Assembly (NCBI GenBank): GCA_964628385.1 | Contig: CAZVOD010000009.1 | Coordinates: forward strand, 1-64,000 | DNA length: 64,000 bases | Direction: 5' to 3' | Source of the DNA: JANQPA01 sp964628385 | GTDB taxonomy: Bacteria > Bacteroidota > Bacteroidia > Chitinophagales > Saprospiraceae | Shown here: in pieces, positions 16,438 to 25,997 of the stretch | Layout: each line of letters opens with the position of its first letter | Numbering within the stretch: position 1 is the first letter of the stretch | Program-made: the position numbers and the translations under genes | The notes under the pieces: model-generated | Database searches by the model: none | What the model was told of the DNA's origin: nothing | Seen by the model: the letters and a program-made list of their open reading frames with translations, nothing else

Positions 16438-17790
16438 GAAGATTTCTTTTAACTTTTTCTCCAGAGAAGTTCCTCTGAGGCGCTTGCCTATTATTTTTCC
16501 TTCTCTGTCCAACAGAACGGTATAGGGAATGGAACTTACGCTGTACATTTGTGCTACTTCATTTTTCCAGCCCTTGAGGTCGCTGACATGCAGCCAGTTC
16601 AGCTCATCTTGCTCGATGGCCTGAAGCCATTTGTCTTTCTTGCGGTCAAGGCTTACGCCTATTATTTCAAACCCTTTATCCTTGTATTCATTGTACAAGC
16701 GGACCACATTTGGGTTTTCCCGGCGACATGGGCCACACCAGCTGGCCCAGAAGTCTACTAATACTACTTTCCCTTTTAAATCACTCAGGTGTAGCTCTTC
16801 GCCATCAGCTGTCATCTGGACAAAATCAGGCGCTTCTCCCCCTACCATGAAGCTTTTCTCTTTATCGATAATTTCCTGTATCGAATTGGCTACGGCCGGC
16901 GCATTATTTTTATATTCTTCGATAAATTGCTCTCCAAAATAGATAAAATTCCCCCCCTTCTCGGTTTGATAAGTTTGTACAATGCCGGCTAGGGCCAGTT
17001 GGCGGGCTTTTGAGCCTTCAGGAAAACGCCTTAGCAAACGATCCAGGAATACTTTTTGGCCACCTTCATCCAAACCAACTCTGGCCAGGGTCTGCGTATA
17101 GGCTTTGACAGCATCAGTAAGCCAGGGCAGATAATTATAAGTTTCGTCCTTAAAATTAGCCTGAGCAAAATACTTATCAGCAAAATACATGATCTCATTA
17201 TTGTAGCTTCCCATATTATTGGGATAACTGAGATAGGTATTAATCGCTACCGTTTTGGCGAAGAATGGGTTTTTCTGCTCTAAAGAATCCAGAAAATTCA
17301 GTTTTTCCTGATCCAGCTGATCCAGTTGTTCAAAAACAGCTTTTTTGCCGTCCCCGTCCTGAATAGTACGTAGCTGTCTTGTCAATTTGATCGTCTCGGA
17401 GCGCAGACGGCTTATTTCTTTTTTTATCGACTCAAAGTTGCTGTTCAACAACGAATTATTAACCTGAGCGACTCTCATCTTTCCACATTTACCCGAAACC
17501 GTCACCATATTTTCTGTACCTACTATGATAGGCAGTACGTCTTTATTGCTAGAACCTATGAAATAGACTCTGGGAATGTCTTCTTTTGGCAAAGTGATCT
17601 CAAATAAGTTGTCAGCAATGCGCTTCCCGGCAATACTTTCTTCAAAGTAAAAACCATTAAATTCGTACAAGCTCACAGCACTCTTACATTCACTGATCAT
17701 ACATTTGATCGTGACGGATTGAGCAGGAGCGCACACAAAAGAGAGTAGAAAAAAGCTTAGTATTGCTGATTTTTTTTTGCTTATATTCAT
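16423..17790 (-). CDS. TlpA-like thioredoxin-fold lipoprotein or periplasmic disulfide reductase
   Basis: 455 residues. Signal peptide at the start (KSAILSFFLLSFVCAPAQS). About residues 25-105 resemble the beta-rich DUF4369-type N-domain of Bacteroidota TlpA-like proteins. A helical middle follows. The C-terminal thioredoxin domain (from about residue 313) holds FWASWCGPCRREN, with active-site Cys352 and Cys355, and the cis-Pro loop SVSSIPYTVLLD. It is expected to reduce disulfides or maturation substrates in the periplasm. It stands alone between the Lrp gene (convergent) and a divergent membrane-protein gene. Confidence 0.88.
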   Translation of the reverse strand: MNISKKKSAILSFFLLSFVCAPAQSVTIKCMISECKSAVSLYEFNGFYFEESIAGKRIADNLFEITLPKEDIPRVYFIGSSNKDVLPIIVGTENMVTVSGKCGKMRVAQVNNSLLNSNFESIKKEISRLRSETIKLTRQLRTIQDGDGKKAVFEQLDQLDQEKLNFLDSLEQKNPFFAKTVAINTYLSYPNNMGSYNNEIMYFADKYFAQANFKDETYNYLPWLTDAVKAYTQTLARVGLDEGGQKVFLDRLLRRFPEGSKARQLALAGIVQTYQTEKGGNFIYFGEQFIEEYKNNAPAVANSIQEIIDKEKSFMVGGEAPDFVQMTADGEELHLSDLKGKVVLVDFWASWCGPCRRENPNVVRLYNEYKDKGFEIIGVSLDRKKDKWLQAIEQDELNWLHVSDLKGWKNEVAQMYSVSSIPYTVLLDREGKIIGKRLRGTSLEKKLKEIFSEGD

Positions 17791-18035
17791 GATCGGCTGC
17801 TGTTTTTTCCAAAATTAGTGGTTAAATCATACTTTTCAAAACGCTTTAACAGGTGCAGAAGTTACATACAGCCTTTTGTAAGGCAAAATAGTTCGCTTCT
17901 TGCCCTTTGACGCCAGAAGGTGCCAGCTTATCGGATTTTTATTTTATTCGCTCTATTCTGGTGGTGTTTATCAAACTAAATGCCCCTTCGGGATTGTTCT
18001 ATTTTCAAATGAGTTCAGAATAAAACTTTAAATAA

Positions 18036-18533
18036 ATGACGAGTCAACGTAATAACTCTGGTGGTGCTACTAACACAATTAATGCTATTATAGGCATAGT
18101 TGGGATGGTACTAGCCCTAGTGTTGATGTTTTATATTGCCAGATTCATCTACGCTATTCTGTGGTATTTATCACCGGTATTTATCATTGGTGCTTTAATA
18201 TTAGACAAAAACGCTGTAATTACTTTTGGAAAATGGATGATCAATCTTTTCCAAAGAAATATGGTTGCTGGTTTGATTTCAGCCGCCCTGGGGTTGTTTG
18301 CTTTTCCTTTGGTCTCTTTATTTTTGTTGGGTAAAGCTTTCTTTACCAAACGTATGAGAGAGGTAGGCAACGAACAGGAGCGCCGGCAAAGAGGAGAATA
18401 TGTTAACTTTGAGGAGCTGGATAGCCAACCACTAGAGCTTAGGGAACTGGAAAAGGAGCAAAGAAGAAGAAGCAAAACCAAGAGTAAGAGTAAGAGTCGC
18501 AATGACTACGATAATTTTTTTGATCCTCAGTGA
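18036..18533 (+). CDS. small membrane protein of unknown function
   Basis: 165 residues. Three probable membrane segments (about residues 18-43, 45-62, 78-102), a low-complexity Asn/Ser/Gly-rich start, and a charged C-terminal tail rich in Glu, Arg and Lys (LEKEQRRRSKTKSKSKS) ending in DYDNFFDPQ. I do not recognise a family. Its 3' end comes close to the glycosyltransferase gene: an ATG at 18502 would overlap it by 32 bases, while the preferred ATG at 18574 leaves 40 bases. The two are likely cotranscribed. Confidence 0.7.
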   Translation: MTSQRNNSGGATNTINAIIGIVGMVLALVLMFYIARFIYAILWYLSPVFIIGALILDKNAVITFGKWMINLFQRNMVAGLISAALGLFAFPLVSLFLLGKAFFTKRMREVGNEQERRQRGEYVNFEELDSQPLELRELEKEQRRRSKTKSKSKSRNDYDNFFDPQ

Positions 18534-18573
18534 ACCTACACGACTAAAGCTATTACTTTTGATCCAAAACTGG

Positions 18574-19722
18574 ATGGAGATTTCTTCTATATTACTTTTA
18601 GGCTATATCTTGATGAGCTTACTACTCGCCTTTGCCTATCTTCTTATCATTCGGTTTTATCGACGCCAATGGGAGGCGCTACCTTATTACGAACTCCCGA
18701 GAGATTTTACACCTAAAACCAGTATTACGGTTATCATTCCGGCTAGAAATGAACAGGCCACCATTTCAAACTGCATGCAAAGCATTAGAGCCAACAACTA
18801 CCCGGAGGCCCTACTGGAAGTTATTATTGTAGATGATCATTCCCATGATGAAACGGCTGCGCGCGTCCAATCTTTCCATTGGAATCCACTCCGGCTTCTA
18901 TCTTTAGAACCTCCTTTGCAGGGCAAAAAACAAGCTATAAGCTATGCTATATCCCAAGCAGCGGGAGAGCTCATCCTGACCACAGATGCCGATTGCCGGG
19001 TGCCGGAAGATTGGCTTCGGTTTTTTGCCGCCGTTTTTCAGGATCACCAACCAGGCTTTATCGCTGCGCCGGTAGTCTTTGACTGCGGCATTAAGCCAAT
19101 CGAGCACTTCCAATCACTCGATTTTATGGGTATGATGCTCATCACGGGGGCCGGAATTGAGAGTAATTTTATGCGTATGAGTAATGGTGCTAACCTGGGT
19201 TACCCCAAAAGGGTTTTTGAGGCCATCAAAGGATTTGATCAAATTGATCATTTGGCCTCAGGCGATGATTTATTGTTGATGCATAAGATCGCTCAGCGGT
19301 TTCCCGATGATATTTTTTTTATAAAAAACCCAAAAGCGTCTGTTCACACCAGCCCTATGCCTGATGTTTCTTCTTTTTTACAACAGCGTATTCGCTGGGG
19401 CACTAAGTCAGCTTATTATCAGGAATGGAGGATTACAGTAGTACTAGCTATAGTTTTTTTCTTTTGCTGGAGTATAATTGGAAGTTTGATTCTAGGCATT
19501 TTCTGGACTGCCTGGCTGCTGCTTTTATTCGTTGTGCAATTGATATTGAAAATAATTGTAGATTATTTTTTCCTTAGGCAGGCCAGTCGTTTCTTTAGGC
19601 GGCAATCAATGATGAAATATTTCTTTAGCGCTCAAGCACTTCATATTTGGTACATCACTTATGTAGGCTTATTGAGCAACCTCTACAAAACATACACCTG
19701 GAAGGGTCGGAGGGTCCGGTAA
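18574..19722 (+). CDS. membrane-bound family 2 glycosyltransferase
   Basis: 382 residues from the ATG at 18574 (406 if started at 18502). One membrane segment near the N-terminus, then a GT-A catalytic domain: ITVIIPARNEQATI, VDDHSHDETA, TDADCRVP (D-x-D) and QQRIRWGTK (QxxRW), followed by two or three C-terminal membrane segments. This is the layout of processive or lipid-linked sugar transferases that work at the inner membrane. The acceptor is unknown. It follows the small membrane protein and ends convergently with the RF-3 gene. Confidence 0.88.
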   Translation: MEISSILLLGYILMSLLLAFAYLLIIRFYRRQWEALPYYELPRDFTPKTSITVIIPARNEQATISNCMQSIRANNYPEALLEVIIVDDHSHDETAARVQSFHWNPLRLLSLEPPLQGKKQAISYAISQAAGELILTTDADCRVPEDWLRFFAAVFQDHQPGFIAAPVVFDCGIKPIEHFQSLDFMGMMLITGAGIESNFMRMSNGANLGYPKRVFEAIKGFDQIDHLASGDDLLLMHKIAQRFPDDIFFIKNPKASVHTSPMPDVSSFLQQRIRWGTKSAYYQEWRITVVLAIVFFFCWSIIGSLILGIFWTAWLLLLFVVQLILKIIVDYFFLRQASRFFRRQSMMKYFFSAQALHIWYITYVGLLSNLYKTYTWKGRRVR

Positions 19723-19742
19723 AGCCAACTTACTTTTACCGG
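19716..19742. terminator. hairpin between convergent glycosyltransferase and prfC genes
   Basis: CCGGTAAA (19716-19723) pairs exactly with TTTACCGG (19735-19742) across an 11-base loop. The left arm contains the stop codon of the glycosyltransferase gene. Its position between two convergent genes suggests a shared terminator, but a run of U is not clear on either side. Confidence 0.45.
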
Positions 19743-19772
19743 CCTACTCCGTAGCTTTAGCTTTTGCAAGTT

Positions 19773-21359
19773 TTACGATGCGCTAGATCGCTGTACTTCA
19801 CTGGTGAAGTAGAAATTCATCTCCGGGAAATTCTCTTGAGCCATTTTCAGCATCCATGCAGATTCGGCCAGAAAAACATAGTTCCCTTGTTTGTCTTTGG
19901 CGATATCTTTTTTTCTTCTCGCCAAAAACTCTTTCATCTTCTTTTCATCCGGGCAATCCACCCAGCAGGCTTTATGCAAATTGAGGGGCTCATACTGACA
20001 AGAAGCGCCATATTCGTGCTCCAACCGATACTGAATAACCTCAAATTGCAAGGCACCGACTGTGCCTATTATTTTCCTTCCATTATCTTCTTTGGTAAAC
20101 AACTGGGCAACGCCTTCATCCATAAGCTGTTCCAGGCCTTTTGCCAGCTGTTTGGCCTTCATGGGATTAGCATTGACCACGTAGCGGAACAACTCCGGTG
20201 AAAAGCTGGGAATCCCTTTAAAATGAAGGACCTCGCCTTCTGTGACTGTATCTCCGATCTTAAAATTACCAGAATCATATAAACCAATCACATCACCGGG
20301 GAAAGCCTCATCGACGATTGTTTTCTTGGATGCCATAAAGGAAGTGGGGTTAGAAAATTTCATCTTACGCCCCTGGCGTACATGCAGGTAATTGGTATTA
20401 CGCTTGAAAGTCCCGGAACAAACCCTCATAAAAGCAATTCTGTCCCGGTGCTTAGGATCCATGTTAGCATGGATTTTAAATACAAAGCCGGCAAATTTAT
20501 CTTCTACTGGTTCTACTAGCCTTTCCTCGGTAGTTCTGGGTAGGGGCCCCGGAGCGATATCCGTAAAGCAATCCAATAATTCTTTTACCCCAAAATTATT
20601 GATAGCACTACCAAAAAATACTGGTGACAAATCCCCTTTCATGTAGGCCTGCTTATCAAAATCAGGATATACGGCCTCAATGGTATCTACTTCTTCCCGA
20701 AGCTCTTCGGCCAGTTCTTCCCCTACTTCTTTTTCCAGAATGGTATCGCTTAGGTCATTTATTTCAATAACCCCATCATCTTGTTTGGAGTGAGGACGAA
20801 AGAGTACCAGTTTTTTTTCATACAAATTATAGACTCCTTTAAAGCGTTGCCCCATTCCGATGGGCCAGCTTAAGGGAGTAACAGTTAGGCCGAGTTTTTC
20901 TTCCAGCTCATCCAGCAGATCGATGGCATCTTGCCCCTCCCGGTCCAGCTTGTTGATAAACACGATAATTGGTGTTTTGCGCATTCTACAAACTTCTACC
21001 AACTTTTCCGTTTGCTTTTCCACACCTTTAGCGACATCAATAACCACAATGACACTATCTACCGCAGTAAGGGTGCGGTAGGTATCTTCGGCAAAATCTT
21101 GGTGACCAGGGGTATCTAGAATATTTATTTTGAGATGCTTATATTCAAAAGCCATTACCGAGGTAGCCACAGAGATACCACGCTGACGCTCTATCTCCAT
21201 GAAGTCAGATGTGGCACTGCGATTTATTTTATTAGATTTTACTGCTCCGGCTATTTGTATCGCACCGCCGAAGAGCAATAGTTTTTCGGTTAGGGTAGTC
21301 TTTCCGGCATCCGGGTGACTGATGATGCCGAATGTTCTACGCTTACTATTTTCCAGCAT
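19773..21359 (-). CDS. prfC: peptide chain release factor 3
   Basis: 528 residues from the ATG at 21359 (MLENSKRRTFGIISHP), which places the G1 motif at the usual distance; the reading frame extends to 21407 but the extra 16 residues look spurious. GTPase motifs: HPDAGKTTLTEK (G1), DTPGHQDFAEDTYRTL (G3) and FINKLDREGQD (G4). It removes RF1 or RF2 from the ribosome after peptide release. Length is typical. It is divergent from the CPA1-type antiporter gene, with a 441-bp spacer that holds a long perfect inverted repeat. Confidence 0.96.
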   Translation of the reverse strand: MLENSKRRTFGIISHPDAGKTTLTEKLLLFGGAIQIAGAVKSNKINRSATSDFMEIERQRGISVATSVMAFEYKHLKINILDTPGHQDFAEDTYRTLTAVDSVIVVIDVAKGVEKQTEKLVEVCRMRKTPIIVFINKLDREGQDAIDLLDELEEKLGLTVTPLSWPIGMGQRFKGVYNLYEKKLVLFRPHSKQDDGVIEINDLSDTILEKEVGEELAEELREEVDTIEAVYPDFDKQAYMKGDLSPVFFGSAINNFGVKELLDCFTDIAPGPLPRTTEERLVEPVEDKFAGFVFKIHANMDPKHRDRIAFMRVCSGTFKRNTNYLHVRQGRKMKFSNPTSFMASKKTIVDEAFPGDVIGLYDSGNFKIGDTVTEGEVLHFKGIPSFSPELFRYVVNANPMKAKQLAKGLEQLMDEGVAQLFTKEDNGRKIIGTVGALQFEVIQYRLEHEYGASCQYEPLNLHKACWVDCPDEKKMKEFLARRKKDIAKDKQGNYVFLAESAWMLKMAQENFPEMNFYFTSEVQRSSAS

Positions 21360-21800
21360 TTTAAAGTTCAAATTTTTTCCAAAAGATAAAATTAAGGATT
21401 TATCCAATGCCTTTGAAGAAAGGATTTATAATTTTTTGGATAAACTACTTTTCTTTATAGTTTGTACTTTGCTACTTTTATGTGTTCTCTAAAATTGGGT
21501 CTTGTTATAAAATGTATGGTGATAATTGAGCTGACCCGTTAGGGTCAAAATGCGGGTAGAAAATAAATTAATAAAGCGATAAAAAGCGTGCTGTCAGGTA
21601 CGCCATTTTTACATAGCGTACCTGACAGCACGCTAGGACACAAATACAACTTTCTCCTACCTACCGATTGTCCTTAAAAGAGCAATTAAATCAAGTTATC
21701 GTACATTTTATAAAAACCCTTACAATTGAAGGATATTAATTTTAAACATTGAAAGCCCCAATACAGTTGAAGAATCGTTAGATAGTAATAAATAAAGTAG
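21360..21800. other. 441-bp divergent spacer between prfC and antiporter
   Basis: No convincing gene. It must contain both promoters. Its main structure is the 19-bp perfect inverted repeat at 21585-21634. The rest is AT-rich with no tandem repeat and no recognised RNA gene. Confidence 0.6.
21585..21634. promoter_or_regulatory. 19-bp perfect inverted repeat in divergent promoter region
   Basis: AGCGTGCTGTCAGGTACGC (21585-21603) is exactly complementary to GCGTACCTGACAGCACGCT (21616-21634) across a 12-base AT-rich loop. It is far more GC-rich than its surroundings. A terminator is not expected between divergent start sites, so a regulatory hairpin in a leader, a large operator, a REP-like element or a small RNA are the main options. 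It lies 167 bp before the antiporter start and 226 bp before prfC. Confidence 0.9.
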
Positions 21801-23687
21801 ATGGTAGAATTATCTAGTATTGTTATCCTTGGGATATTGGCTCAATGGCTGGCCTGGCGGATTAAGATCCCAGCTATCTTGCCGCTCATACTTATTGGGC
21901 TTATAGTAGGACCACTGTCCTCTTTAGTAACCGAAGATGGGCATAAGCTATTGGAGCCAATGTATAATGAAAAGTACAATCAGGGTATTTTCAGAGGGGA
22001 ATATCTATTTTATTTCGTGTCTTTAGCGATAGGTATTATTCTTTTTGAAGGTGGTTTGACGCTAAAGAGAAAGGAGATTTCCGGGGTTGGCCCAGTTATT
22101 CTGAGGCTGATTACGATTGCTTCTACCATCAATTTTATTGGAGGAGGCTTTGCCGCGCATTTTATTATGCAACTCAGCTGGCCGATTTCCTTTTTATTTT
22201 CGGGGTTGATTATAGTTACGGGACCTACCGTTATTGCTCCTATTTTGCAGAATATTCCATTAAAAAGAAATGTTTCTACAGTTCTTAAATGGGAAGGTAT
22301 TTTGATCGACCCGATCGGTGCTCTGGTGGCTGTATTGGTTTTTGAGTTTATACAATCTGCCGATGGAGGTGTAGAGTTTACTTCGCATGCGCTCATACAG
22401 TTTTTTCAGATCATACTGATCGGTCTGGCCTTGGGGGCGCTTGCTGCTTGGACCCTAAGTATACTCATTAAAAGAGAACTTGTTCCGCATTATCTGTTGA
22501 ATGTTTTCACACTGGCTTTTGTATTAGGGGTATTTGTATTTTCAAATATAATAGCTACCGAATCAGGCTTACTGGCGGTGGTGGTAATGGGTACTGTTTT
22601 GGGAAATATGAATATGCCACAACTCAAACAAATACTATCTTTTAAGGAATCGCTGAGTGTACTGCTGATATCCATGCTTTTTATTTTGTTGGCCGCCAAC
22701 ATTGATATTGCTGATATGAAGCTCATTTCCAAAAACTGGCGCAGCTTTGCCCTTTTTGGAGTAGTTGCCTTTGTACTGCGGCCTATCGCTGTATTTATGA
22801 GTACCAGGAATACAGAGTTGAAACTTGAGGAAAAGATTTTCATCTCCTGGGTGGGTCCCCGCGGTATAGTAGCTGCCGGTATTGCCTCCTTGTTTGGTAT
22901 TACGCTGACCAAATCAGGGGTAGAAGGAGCCGAATATATTACTCCTTTGGTCTTTATGATCGTTCTTGGAACCGTCTTGATCAATGCCACGACGGCCCGC
23001 TTCGCCGCTATCTGGCTGGGGATATTCCAGAAGGAATCCAACGGTATCCTCCTGATTGGCGCCAGTGCTGCCTCTAGGGTAGTTGGCAGATACCTCAAAG
23101 ACAATGGGCGCCATGTAATACTAATCGACAGCAATGCCAGTAACATTGACAAAGCTAACCAAGCCGGCCTGGAAGCCTTTGAGATCAATATCTACACTGA
23201 TGATTTGGCCGAAAAGCTGGAGCTCTTGGATATGGGATATCTATTGGCAATGACCAGTAATGCTGATGTCAATAAATTTGCGGTAAGGCGATACCAGAAA
23301 ATTTTTGGGGAAAACGGAACGTTTCGCCTAATCACACCGGAAGAGCTGAAAGAATCAAAACCTAGCTTACCCAAACAAGGGCTCCTGAGCTATACTGATG
23401 ACTATCTGAACTTAAACGAGGTGGCTCGGGATTATCCCTATCTTCATGAGTTACCCATACAGAATATTGACCTGCTGGATCAATTTATAGAGATCATGAA
23501 TGTAAGAAATTGCAAAATACCTCTTTTCATAAAAATGCCGGATGGTACCATCGAACCTATCCCGATTGATAGAGAAAATCTGGAAATAGGGGAGGAAAGC
23601 TTTCATTTGGTTTATCTTGGTCAAAAAGCAGATGATTCTATTTTCGATACAGTTGAGCCCAAGACGGAATCCCAATCCGTTGATTGA
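21801..23687 (+). CDS. cation:proton antiporter (CPA1, NhaP-type) with RCK domain
   Basis: 628 residues. About 12 membrane segments over residues 1-395, with landmarks ILFEGGLTLKRKEI, TGPTVIAPILQNI and ISWVGPRGIVAAGIASLFG, as in Na+/H+ or K+/H+ antiporters. From about residue 410 a Rossmann-type TrkA-N/RCK domain follows (NGILLIGASAASRVVGRYL, HVILIDSNASN), then a TrkA-C-like end. The RCK part would sense nucleotide or ions in the cytoplasm. The following SulP gene starts 250 bases downstream in the same direction; cotranscription is possible. Confidence 0.9.
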   Translation: MVELSSIVILGILAQWLAWRIKIPAILPLILIGLIVGPLSSLVTEDGHKLLEPMYNEKYNQGIFRGEYLFYFVSLAIGIILFEGGLTLKRKEISGVGPVILRLITIASTINFIGGGFAAHFIMQLSWPISFLFSGLIIVTGPTVIAPILQNIPLKRNVSTVLKWEGILIDPIGALVAVLVFEFIQSADGGVEFTSHALIQFFQIILIGLALGALAAWTLSILIKRELVPHYLLNVFTLAFVLGVFVFSNIIATESGLLAVVVMGTVLGNMNMPQLKQILSFKESLSVLLISMLFILLAANIDIADMKLISKNWRSFALFGVVAFVLRPIAVFMSTRNTELKLEEKIFISWVGPRGIVAAGIASLFGITLTKSGVEGAEYITPLVFMIVLGTVLINATTARFAAIWLGIFQKESNGILLIGASAASRVVGRYLKDNGRHVILIDSNASNIDKANQAGLEAFEINIYTDDLAEKLELLDMGYLLAMTSNADVNKFAVRRYQKIFGENGTFRLITPEELKESKPSLPKQGLLSYTDDYLNLNEVARDYPYLHELPIQNIDLLDQFIEIMNVRNCKIPLFIKMPDGTIEPIPIDRENLEIGEESFHLVYLGQKADDSIFDTVEPKTESQSVD

Positions 23688-23937
23688 GAAAAATCAGCAG
23701 ATATTCAGTGGGGGCTTCTTTACTGAGTACGTAAGATTTCTTAACTACTTACTACTAAGTATCTTGGCTAATTCGGACTTACTCAGTATTTAATATCTTG
23801 AATATCAGCAACAAATCCTGAATTTATTTAAAGTATTTCGAAAAAAGCAAAAACTATATTCAATCACTAAGCGTTAAACTTTGTTAAAAGATAGTAATAC
23901 TGTCGCGACATGTTACTTAACTGCGCAAAAATTGTCC

Positions 23938-25569
23938 ATGAAAAATTTGAAATCATTTTTTGGTGAAATCAAATCAGATTTCCCAGCTGGCCTCATCGTG
24001 TTTCTGGTAGCTGTACCCTTGTGTTTGGGTATTGCTTTAGCATCAGGAGCACCACTATTTTCAGGTATTATCGCTGGTATCGTAGGAGGTACTGTTGTGG
24101 CTCTCATAAGTAATTCTTCTTTAGGAGTAAGTGGCCCGGCAGCAGGTTTAGCAGTGATAGTTTTAACGGCCATCCAGGATTTGGGAGCATTTGAAACGTT
24201 TCTCTTAGCAGTAGTGCTAGCGGGTATTTTCCAGTTAATACTCGGCTTTTTAAGAGCCGGTATCATTGGTTATTATTTTCCTTCATCTGTCATCAAAGGT
24301 ATGCTATCCGGTATAGGATTAATCATCTTATTGAAGCAAATTCCGCATGCCTTTGGATATGACAAAGATCCAGAAGGAGACATGGCTTTTAATCAGGCTG
24401 ATGGGGAAACCACCTTTAGCGCTTTAGAGAGTATGCTGGATGCTATTTCTCCGGGAGCTGTACTAATCAGTATGATTTGTTTAGGCATATTGATTTTATG
24501 GGAGAATAAATTCTTCAAACAAAGGAGAGTTTTTCAGATCATACAGGGCCCGCTGGTAGTAGTAGTTGCTGGTATACTGCTAAATATTGCTGTACAGGGT
24601 ACGGCCTGGTCTTTGCAGCCTGATCAATTGGTTGCCCTGCCCGTCGCTTCTGATCTTTCAGGTTTTCTCAATCAGTTTACTTTACCTGATTTCAGTCAGA
24701 TCACCAACCCTGAAGTATATGTGATCGGTATTACTATAGCTGTGGTAGCAAGTTTAGAGACATTGTTGAGTGTAGAAGCTACCGACAAACTCGATCCGCA
24801 AAAAAGAGTTACGCCTACCAACCTTGAGTTAAAGGCTCAGGGTGTAGGAAACATAATATCAGGACTTATCGGAGGATTGCCTGTAACCCAGGTAATCGTA
24901 AGGAGTTCTGCTAATATTCAATCAGGAGGAAAAACCAAAGCAGCAGCATTCATTCACGGTATCTTACTTTTGGGATGTGTGGCGTTGATTCCTGTAGTGT
25001 TGAACATGATTCCATTAGCAAGTCTGGCAGCTGTTCTGATCATGGTGGGATATAAGTTGGCTAAGCCATCTTTGTTCAAATCCATGTATCAGTTAGGCTG
25101 GCAGCAATTTATACCGTTTATTGCAACTATTGCCGGTATTTTATTAACCGACCTCCTTATCGGTATTGGAATAGGTCTCGTTGTAGCGGTATTCTACATT
25201 CTTTTGGTGAATTATCGCTCCGCGTACTACATCCATGAAGAAAAGGACGAAAATGACAAATCGGCCACTCGTTTAGTATTATCAGAAGACGTAACCTTTT
25301 TGAACAAGGCAAGTATCCTGGTAACGCTAGATAAGATTCCTGAGAACTCGAAAGTGATCATAGATGCAACGCATTCCGTGAATATTGACTACGATGTCAT
25401 TGAAATTATTGAAGAATTCAGAGTGAAAGCAAAGGCCAGAAATATTGAACTGCGCCTGGAAGGCATAGATACTGATACGCATACTTTGAATTCATCTAAG
25501 AGTGAAGTATTGAAAGATAAAGGCAATCCAGACAATATTCTCCGTAAAGCTGCCAATGAGGTCGCCTAA
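23938..25569 (+). CDS. SulP family anion transporter with STAS domain
   Basis: 543 residues from the ATG at 23938 (MKNLKSFFGEIKSDFPAG); a TTG-started extension to 23881 lacks support. Family marks are SGAPLFSGIIAGIVGG and SNSSLGVSGPAAGLAVIV, followed by about 10-12 membrane segments, and a short STAS domain near residues 430-520 (VIIDATHSVNIDYDVIEII). SulP carriers move sulfate, bicarbonate or other anions. Related proteins often sit beside a carbonic anhydrase gene, but none is present nearby here, so the substrate is open. Confidence 0.92.
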   Translation: MKNLKSFFGEIKSDFPAGLIVFLVAVPLCLGIALASGAPLFSGIIAGIVGGTVVALISNSSLGVSGPAAGLAVIVLTAIQDLGAFETFLLAVVLAGIFQLILGFLRAGIIGYYFPSSVIKGMLSGIGLIILLKQIPHAFGYDKDPEGDMAFNQADGETTFSALESMLDAISPGAVLISMICLGILILWENKFFKQRRVFQIIQGPLVVVVAGILLNIAVQGTAWSLQPDQLVALPVASDLSGFLNQFTLPDFSQITNPEVYVIGITIAVVASLETLLSVEATDKLDPQKRVTPTNLELKAQGVGNIISGLIGGLPVTQVIVRSSANIQSGGKTKAAAFIHGILLLGCVALIPVVLNMIPLASLAAVLIMVGYKLAKPSLFKSMYQLGWQQFIPFIATIAGILLTDLLIGIGIGLVVAVFYILLVNYRSAYYIHEEKDENDKSATRLVLSEDVTFLNKASILVTLDKIPENSKVIIDATHSVNIDYDVIEIIEEFRVKAKARNIELRLEGIDTDTHTLNSSKSEVLKDKGNPDNILRKAANEVA

Positions 25570-25997
25570 GTCTGGGCGTTGCGTATAAAAGTAAATTTGG
25601 ACAATTGCGCTAAGCATGGTTATCCAGTGCACAAGGAGGGCTTGCCCTCCCTGCTTTGTCCATTTTTGTGCCCCGAGCTCTCTAAAAAAGCTGTATATAT
25701 TTATCAATGTTTCGTATTTCCTGAGGAGGCTACTCTCTCCCAAAGTAAGCCATAGGAATATGGTATATAAATCATTGATTTTCAAATCTAACCCTTTACA
25801 ACCGTAAGACTTATCAATTTGATCAGACTCTTTTTAGGGTCACATGTCGGTTACCATTTCCAATAATTCTTTAATTCATACCTTTTAACTTTTTTCGCCC
25901 GAACCGATTTCGAAGTATTGTATAATTAATAATAAAGCTTTACTATTGTAATGGATGCAAAGTGATTCATTAACAAATGCAGAAACTTTTATAGCTA
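25570..25997. other. 428-bp spacer between SulP and TetR genes
   Basis: No gene I can support. A compact hairpin GGAGGGC-TT-GCCCTCC occupies 25635-25650, and GGACAA (about 25608) and TTGTCC (25655-25660) surround it, so the SulP transcript may end in a larger folded structure here. A 97-codon minus-strand frame across this region has no recognisable features. The last 150 bases are AT-rich and should hold the TetR gene promoter. Confidence 0.5.

Noticed and set aside
22490..23188. 232-codon minus-strand frame inside the CPA1 antiporter gene
   Set aside because: Shadow of a membrane protein gene; its residue pattern mirrors the sense frame.
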